A stretch of DNA of 25,410 nucleotides from Ilumatobacteraceae bacterium (GTDB taxonomy: Bacteria; Actinomycetota; Acidimicrobiia; Acidimicrobiales; Ilumatobacteraceae), in assembly GCA_007122945.1 (NCBI GenBank), contig SKSP01000369.1, positions 1 to 25,410 on the forward strand. Direction: 5' to 3'. The notes under the pieces were generated by a model, which saw nothing but the letters and a program-made list of their open reading frames with translations, made no database searches and had not been told where the DNA came from. This document shows, one piece after another, positions 21,473-25,410 of the stretch (positions are counted from its first letter, which is position 1; each line of letters opens with the position of its first letter). The position numbers were made by a program, and so were the translations under genes.

Positions 21473-22273
21473 TCAGCGCTCCCCGTCCGGGCGGTCGCCC
21501 TCGGCTCGACGGGCCGCGAGTGCCTCCTCGAGACCGTGGTCGTCGAGCGCGTCCTCCATCGCCATCACCCGGGTGCGGTGCAGCATCAGCCACACGTAGA
21601 TCAACGTGAAGGCGATCACGCCGACGAAGAGACTGAACAGCATGAGGCCGTCCATCCGCACCTGGCCGTCGGTGCGCAGCACGGTGGCCTCCTGGTGGAG
21701 GCTGCGCCACAGTCGCACGCTCCAGTGCACGAGCGGGATGAGCAACACCGCGAGCATCCCGATCACGGCGCTGCGGCGGGCTCGCTGGTGGTGGCTGCCC
21801 CCGAGCCGGCGGACGGCGAGGTACCCGATGTAGGTGACGAACAGCAGCGCCGTCGTGGTGAGGCGCGCGTCCCACTGCCAGAACACCCCCCAGGTGAGCC
21901 GGCCCCACAGGGCGCCCACCAGCAGGGTGAGCGCGACGAACAACACGCCGATCTCGGCGCTCGCGCCGGCGGCGCGGTCCCAGCCCAACGAGTGCCGCCG
22001 GGAGAACATGTAGATGCCCGAGCACACCGCGGTCACGACGAACGCGACGTACGCGACCCAGATCGTGGGGACGTGCACGTAGAGGATCCGCACCGACTCC
22101 TCCTGGTCGCGGTCGGCCGGCGAGAAGCCGAGGCCGAACGCCACCAGCCATCCGATCGCGACGAGCGTGACGCCGCCGAGCACCCGGGTCGCCGTCGTCC
22201 CGGTGCCGGGTCGACGGGCGGCCCGCTGCGGACCGGGGTCGGAGCTCCGCGGGGCGGTGGAGGTCTGGGTCAT
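21473..22273 (-). CDS. ccmC: Haem transporter CcmC
   Basis: A 266-residue, six-helix membrane protein that presents haem to CcmE. The WWD-like motif LTWGVFWQWDARLTTTALLF lies near residues 125-145, and haem-ligating histidines are likely in LYVHVPTIW and IPLVHWSVRLWR. The long polar N-terminus (about 30 residues) and the acidic C-terminus (DALDDHGLEEALAARRAEG) are longer than in the minimal family members. ATG 22273 overlaps, through ATGA, the end of a mini-ORF chain that leads from the ccmB stop. This may couple its translation to ccmB. Confidence 0.93.
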   Translation of the reverse strand: MTQTSTAPRSSDPGPQRAARRPGTGTTATRVLGGVTLVAIGWLVAFGLGFSPADRDQEESVRILYVHVPTIWVAYVAFVVTAVCSGIYMFSRRHSLGWDRAAGASAEIGVLFVALTLLVGALWGRLTWGVFWQWDARLTTTALLFVTYIGYLAVRRLGGSHHQRARRSAVIGMLAVLLIPLVHWSVRLWRSLHQEATVLRTDGQVRMDGLMLFSLFVGVIAFTLIYVWLMLHRTRVMAMEDALDDHGLEEALAARRAEGDRPDGER

Positions 22274-22346
22274 GGGCTCGTCTCGGTCATTCGTCCTCGC
22301 TCATTCGTTCTCGCTCATTCGTTCTCGCTCATTCGTCCTCGCTCAT
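22270..22346 (-). other. Chain of five overlapping mini-ORFs between ccmB and ccmC
   Basis: The minus strand reads continuously through stop/start overlaps. The ccmB stop shares ATGA with the start of MSEDE (22329-22346). This joins MSENE (22315-22332), MSENE (22301-22318), MSEDE (22287-22304) and MTETSP (22270-22290). The last overlaps the ccmC start by ATGA. Each junction shifts frame, and each unit carries the purine-rich GAGCGAG, which could help re-initiation. This is seen directly in the sequence; a coupling role is inferred. Confidence 0.7.
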
Positions 22347-22350
22347 TCGT
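22287..22350 (-). repeat. 14-bp tandem repeat after the ccmB stop
   Basis: Four units of the form GCGAGRACGAATGA (22287-22300, 22301-22314, 22315-22328, 22329-22342) and a partial fifth that contains the ccmB stop codon. Two units have G and two have A at the variable site. Confidence 0.92.
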
Positions 22351-23029
22351 CGATGAGCGGCCCGAAGGCCAAGGTGCCGCCGACACCGAACGCGACGGCG
22401 AAGACGGCGAGCAGGCCCACCCAGGGCCAGCCCTCCGACACCACCGCCCCGGGTACGGTGCCGAGCGCCGCTTCGACCGCTCGTGTCGCTCCGATCAGGA
22501 CGGGCGCCACCACCGGGAGCACGAGGAGCGGGAGAAGCGTCTCCCGACCGCGGAACCCGGCGGCGAGGCCTCCGTACAATGTACCGACCACGGCCAGCGA
22601 GCACGTCGCGGTGACGAGGGTCGTGACCAACAGCACGAGCCCCTCGGCGCGGACCTCGGCCCCGTACAACACGACCGCGGTGCCGATCAGGATCACCTCG
22701 AGCACGGCGAGCTGCACGGCGAGCGCCAGCGCCTTGCCCCAGAACAGGGCGGCCGGATCGACACCCGCGACGCGGAGGGCGTCGAGGGCACCGTCGTCGG
22801 TCTCGATCGCGTACGACCGCTGGACCAGCACGAGGAGGCTGAACAGCGTCGCCAACCAGACCAGCCCGGGAGCGACCCGCTGGAGGACGGCGTCGGCGTC
22901 GAGCGCGAACGCGAACATCACCATCGTCACCGCGGCGAACGGCACGACCTGGTTCGTCACGACCCGGCTGCGGCGCTCGACCCGGAGGTCCTTGCCGGCG
23001 ACGAGCAGGGCGATCCGCCACGTGCTCAT
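22343..23029 (-). CDS. ccmB: Haem exporter permease CcmB
   Basis: A 228-residue permease with six hydrophobic segments (about 23-43, 52-70, 98-118, 125-150, 157-178, 202-222), forming with CcmA the ABC transporter that drives release of haem-loaded CcmE. Diagnostic stretches are ALLVAGKDLRVERRSR at the N-terminus, DDGALDALRVAGVDPAALFWGKAL in the middle and LLPLLVLPVVAPVLIGATRA. ATG 23029 overlaps the ccmA stop (ATGA). The stop codon initiates the mini-ORF chain to ccmC. Confidence 0.93.
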   Translation of the reverse strand: MSTWRIALLVAGKDLRVERRSRVVTNQVVPFAAVTMVMFAFALDADAVLQRVAPGLVWLATLFSLLVLVQRSYAIETDDGALDALRVAGVDPAALFWGKALALAVQLAVLEVILIGTAVVLYGAEVRAEGLVLLVTTLVTATCSLAVVGTLYGGLAAGFRGRETLLPLLVLPVVAPVLIGATRAVEAALGTVPGAVVSEGWPWVGLLAVFAVAFGVGGTLAFGPLIDE

Positions 23030-23736
23030 CCGCGCACCTGCCCGGCCACGACGTCGACGACCCGCGTGGCGAGCGCGCCGGTGCGCTCGAGTTCGTGGCT
23101 GGCGACCATCACGGTGGCGCCCGACGCCGCTGCCTGGCGCAGCGTGGCGTCCAGCTCGTCACGACCCGACGCGTCGAGGCCGGCATGAGGTTCGTCGAGG
23201 AGCCACAGCTCGGCCCGCCGCGCGACCAGGCACGCGAGCGCGGTGCGCCGGCGCTGCCCCGCCGACAGTCGACGCACCGGGACGTCGGCGAGGCGCCCGG
23301 TGAGCGCCAGCCGGTCGAGCGCAGCGACGACCTCCTCGGCGGTGGCCCCGACCGTCGCGCCCCAGAACCGGACGTTCTCGGAGACGGTCAGATCGGTGTA
23401 GAGGCCGTTGGCGTGACCGAGCAGGCCGACGCGGGTGCGGATCGTGTCACGGTCGGAGGTCAGATCGAGCCCGAGCACCCGGCCCTCGCCGCGCACCACG
23501 GGGAGCAGTCCGGCGCACACCCGCAGCACCGTGGTCTTGCCGGCGCCGTTCGGACCGCGCAGCAGCACGATCTCGCCGGGTTCCACACGCAGGGTGGCGC
23601 CGGCGAGCGCGGGGAACGCGCCGAGCACGGCGACGACCTCGACCAGCTCGACGACCGGGTCGACGACCGGATCGTCGGTGCCGCCCGTGCGCTCGGGGAG
23701 TCGCTCGGAGGAGTGCTCGGCCGTGTCCCGGTCCAT
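23026..23736 (-). CDS. ccmA: ABC transporter ATPase CcmA
   Basis: A 236-residue ATPase subunit of the CcmAB complex. Walker A GPNGAGKTT lies at residues 61-69, the signature LSAGQ at 157-161 and Walker B LWLLDEP at 177-183, with the switch His in ASHE. The LLGHANGLYTDLTVSENVRFW segment is characteristic of CcmA. The polar N-terminal 28 residues are an extension. ATG 23736 is the start; a longer open frame upstream has no homology. TAGCGT (23748-23753, minus strand) ends 11 nt before it, suggesting a very short leader. It opens the nine-gene ccm operon and is divergent from the sortase gene. Confidence 0.93.
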   Translation of the reverse strand: MDRDTAEHSSERLPERTGGTDDPVVDPVVELVEVVAVLGAFPALAGATLRVEPGEIVLLRGPNGAGKTTVLRVCAGLLPVVRGEGRVLGLDLTSDRDTIRTRVGLLGHANGLYTDLTVSENVRFWGATVGATAEEVVAALDRLALTGRLADVPVRRLSAGQRRRTALACLVARRAELWLLDEPHAGLDASGRDELDATLRQAAASGATVMVASHELERTGALATRVVDVVAGQVRG

Positions 23737-23747
23737 GATCGCCCCGC

Positions 23748-23753
23748 ACGCTA
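23748..23753 (-). promoter_or_regulatory. Candidate -10 hexamer of the ccm operon
   Basis: TAGCGT on the minus strand, 11 nt before ATG 23736, giving a predicted leader of only about 4-5 nt. Confidence 0.5.
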
Positions 23754-23823
23754 GGTCGACCGGGCGACGAAAGCGACGCCGCCAACCGACGACGAGCGAC
23801 GCCCCGGGCGCGGACCCCGACGG

Positions 23824-23829
23824 TAGCGT
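23824..23829 (+). promoter_or_regulatory. Candidate -10 hexamer of the sortase gene
   Basis: TAGCGT with 7 nt to GTG 23837. The same hexamer serves the divergent ccm operon about 70 bp away. Confidence 0.55.
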
Positions 23830-23836
23830 TCCCGAG

Positions 23837-25312
23837 GTGACGGAGACGCGGCTCGGCGACCACGCGGGCAGCGACGCGACCGGCGACACGTCCGGCGACG
23901 ACGCGACGCCGGACGACGGGGCCAGGCCGGACGACGGGGCCACGCCGGATGACGGGGCCGACGGCGCCGGGGAACCGCACCGTCGGTGGATCACCCGTCG
24001 CCGCCTCGCCAAGTGGAACCGGCCACGTCATCCGCGCGACTGGCGGTGGGCGGTCTCGAACGTCGGACGGGTCCTGATCGCGACGGGCGTGCTCCTGTTC
24101 GGCTTCGTGGCGTACCAACTCTGGGGCACGAACCTCGAGACGGCGCGCGCCCAGCGTGCGCTCGCCGAGGAGTTCGACGAGATGCTCGCCGCCACGCCAC
24201 CGCCCCCGCCACCACCGACCGTCGCGCCCGAACCGACCGCCCCGCCGACGACCATCGCCGGCGAGGGCGAGGGCGAGGGCGACGTCGAGCCGACACCCGA
24301 ACCGGAGCCCGAACCCGAACCCGAACCCGAACCCGCGCCCGAGCCCGAAGCTCCGGCAGCGCCGCCACCACCGCGTGCCGACCCGGGCGAACCGGTGGCA
24401 CGCATCGAGATCCCGGCGATCGGGGTCGACGAGATCGTCGTGTCGGGTGTGCGCCCGAACGACCTGCAGAAGGGCCCGGGCCACTTCCCGCGCACCCCGA
24501 TGCCGGGGCAGCTCGGCAACGCCGCCATCGCCGGGCACCGCACGACGTACGGTTCACCGTTCCGCCAGGTCGACAAGCTGCAACCGGGCGACGAGATCGT
24601 CGTGCGGACGGTGCAGGGCGGGTTCGTGTACCTCGTCACCGGCACCGAGATCGTCTCGCCCCAGGACAGCCACGTCGTGTCCACGATCGACCCCGACACG
24701 GCGAACCTCACCCTCGTGTCGTGCCACCCCGTCTTCTCCGCGGCCCAGCGCATCATCGTCTACGCCGAGATGGACCTCACCCGGTCGATCCCGTTCCCCG
24801 CCGAGATCGCGGACGATGCCGGCGACGAGCCCGCCGAGTTGCCGAGCGAGGAGCTCCCCGGCGACGACGCAGCGGACGCGAGCAGCGATGACGCCTCGGG
24901 CGAGGCCGACGAGCCGGAGGAGGGGGCCGACGACGAGGGGGACGAGGGGGCGGACAACTCCGGCGACACCCCGGCGACGGACGGCGACACCGCGGACACC
25001 GACGACGCCGCCGGGATCGAGGTCGGCGGTGCGGACGGCGGCACCGACGACGCCGCTGCGATCGTCACGACCCCCGATGTCGACAGCGAGCTCGACGAGG
25101 CGTTCGGCCGGGGTTGGTTCCACGACCGCGACGCGTTCGGCCAGATCGCACTGTGGGGCGCGCTGCTGACCTTCGTCTCGATCGGCTCCTACCTGCTCAG
25201 CCGGGTCACCCGCCGCGACCTCGTCGGGTTCACGATCGGGGTCGCCCCGTTCGCCGTCGGCGCCTTCTTCTTCTTCCAGAACGTCAACCGCCTGCTCCCA
25301 CCCGGACTCTGA
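23837..25312 (+). CDS. Class E sortase with Pro/Glu stalk and C-terminal membrane hairpin
   Basis: A 491-residue sortase that would join surface proteins to the cell envelope by transpeptidation. A disordered N-terminus with three PDDGA-type repeats precedes a transmembrane helix (about 76-95), then a Pro/Glu-rich stalk. The catalytic domain has His234 in AGHRTTYG, Cys296 in LVSCHP and Arg305 in AAQRIIVYAE. A roughly 110-residue acidic Asp/Glu/Gly-rich linker follows, and then two hydrophobic segments (about 434-452 and 464-481). Class E sortases normally end soon after the catalytic Arg, so this tail is unusual. GTG 23837 lies 7 nt after TAGCGT. No sorting-signal substrate or pilin gene is visible in the window. 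Confidence 0.88.
   Translation: MTETRLGDHAGSDATGDTSGDDATPDDGARPDDGATPDDGADGAGEPHRRWITRRRLAKWNRPRHPRDWRWAVSNVGRVLIATGVLLFGFVAYQLWGTNLETARAQRALAEEFDEMLAATPPPPPPPTVAPEPTAPPTTIAGEGEGEGDVEPTPEPEPEPEPEPEPAPEPEAPAAPPPPRADPGEPVARIEIPAIGVDEIVVSGVRPNDLQKGPGHFPRTPMPGQLGNAAIAGHRTTYGSPFRQVDKLQPGDEIVVRTVQGGFVYLVTGTEIVSPQDSHVVSTIDPDTANLTLVSCHPVFSAAQRIIVYAEMDLTRSIPFPAEIADDAGDEPAELPSEELPGDDAADASSDDASGEADEPEEGADDEGDEGADNSGDTPATDGDTADTDDAAGIEVGGADGGTDDAAAIVTTPDVDSELDEAFGRGWFHDRDAFGQIALWGALLTFVSIGSYLLSRVTRRDLVGFTIGVAPFAVGAFFFFQNVNRLLPPGL
24296..24349 (+). repeat. Six-bp CCCGAA/CCCGAG tract in the sortase stalk
   Basis: Nine hexamers of the form CCNGAR or a close variant encode alternating Pro-Glu. The repeated third positions suggest slippage-driven length variation of the stalk. 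A shorter GAGGGC repeat lies just upstream at 24262-24282. Confidence 0.75.
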
Positions 25313-25323
25313 GGGCCGGGGGT

Positions 25324-25337
25324 CTCGGCACGCCGAG
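25324..25337 (+). terminator. Possible weak terminator after the sortase gene
   Basis: The perfect palindrome CTCGGCACGCCGAG lies 12 nt after the sortase stop and can form a hairpin with a 4-nt loop. No U-tract follows, so termination is uncertain. Beyond it, to the window end, I see no supported gene. Confidence 0.25.
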
Positions 25338-25410
25338 CCGGGCACAGGTCCGGCATGACCACTCCAGTTCGGGCACGAACCGCACGTGGCGCCAACGCCG
25401 CCGATCGGCA

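Noticed and set aside
22287..22350. The 14-bp repeats as a CRISPR array
   Set aside because: The units are contiguous without spacers and far too short.
25355..25410. A gene start (ATG 25355) running off the window edge
   Set aside because: Only 18 codons are visible, rich in Arg/Ala, with no TANNNT hexamer or ribosome site before it.

Overview
The window is about 25 kb of uniformly GC-rich, densely coding chromosomal DNA. Several features point to an actinobacterium, most likely of the Acidimicrobiia/Ilumatobacter type: a PdtaS-type sensor kinase, a DUF3107 protein next to paired ArsA-like ATPases, a class E sortase, a PF06262 small metallopeptidase, and many genes apparently read from leaderless mRNAs. 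The lineage is inferred from gene content, not proved. I saw no tRNA, rRNA, insertion sequence, prophage or CRISPR array.

Layout. 1-2.5 kb (minus strand): an MscS-type channel and a PdtaS-like histidine kinase. 2.6-4.6 kb (plus): aguB-aguA, a two-gene unit that would convert agmatine to putrescine. 4.6-8 kb: a serine beta-lactamase-fold hydrolase (minus), an HD-domain protein (plus), and a divergent TetR regulator/alpha-beta hydrolase pair around a double palindromic operator. 8-11.7 kb (minus): a translationally coupled operon of DUF3107, two ArsA/Get3-like ATPases and an RlmI-type rRNA methyltransferase; the first ATPase ends in a His-rich repeat tail. 12-15 kb: a small membrane protein, about 440 bp with no assigned gene, then a SufR-like regulator divergent from an Mrp/ApbC iron-sulfur carrier. 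15-16.8 kb (plus): a zincin-fold protein, a DUF4328 membrane protein and a SixA-like phosphatase. 16.8-23.7 kb (minus): a complete System I cytochrome c maturation operon, ccmA-B-C-D-E-F-G-H-I, nearly all stop/start coupled. 23.8-25.3 kb (plus): a class E sortase with an unusual C-terminal membrane hairpin.

How the genes work together. The ccm genes form one pathway: CcmAB and CcmC/D load haem onto the chaperone CcmE, CcmG/H reduce apocytochrome thiols, and CcmF/H/I ligate haem. AguB/AguA form a second pathway. The SufR-like/Mrp pair suggests iron-sulfur homeostasis.

Three sequence-level patterns stand out. First, a TANNNT hexamer lies 6-8 nt before the start codon of at least ten genes, which suggests leaderless transcription and helps fix starts. 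Second, short tandem repeats (9-16 bp units) repeatedly begin at stop codons. Third, one such repeat, between ccmB and ccmC, forms a chain of five overlapping mini-ORFs joined by ATGA stop/start junctions.
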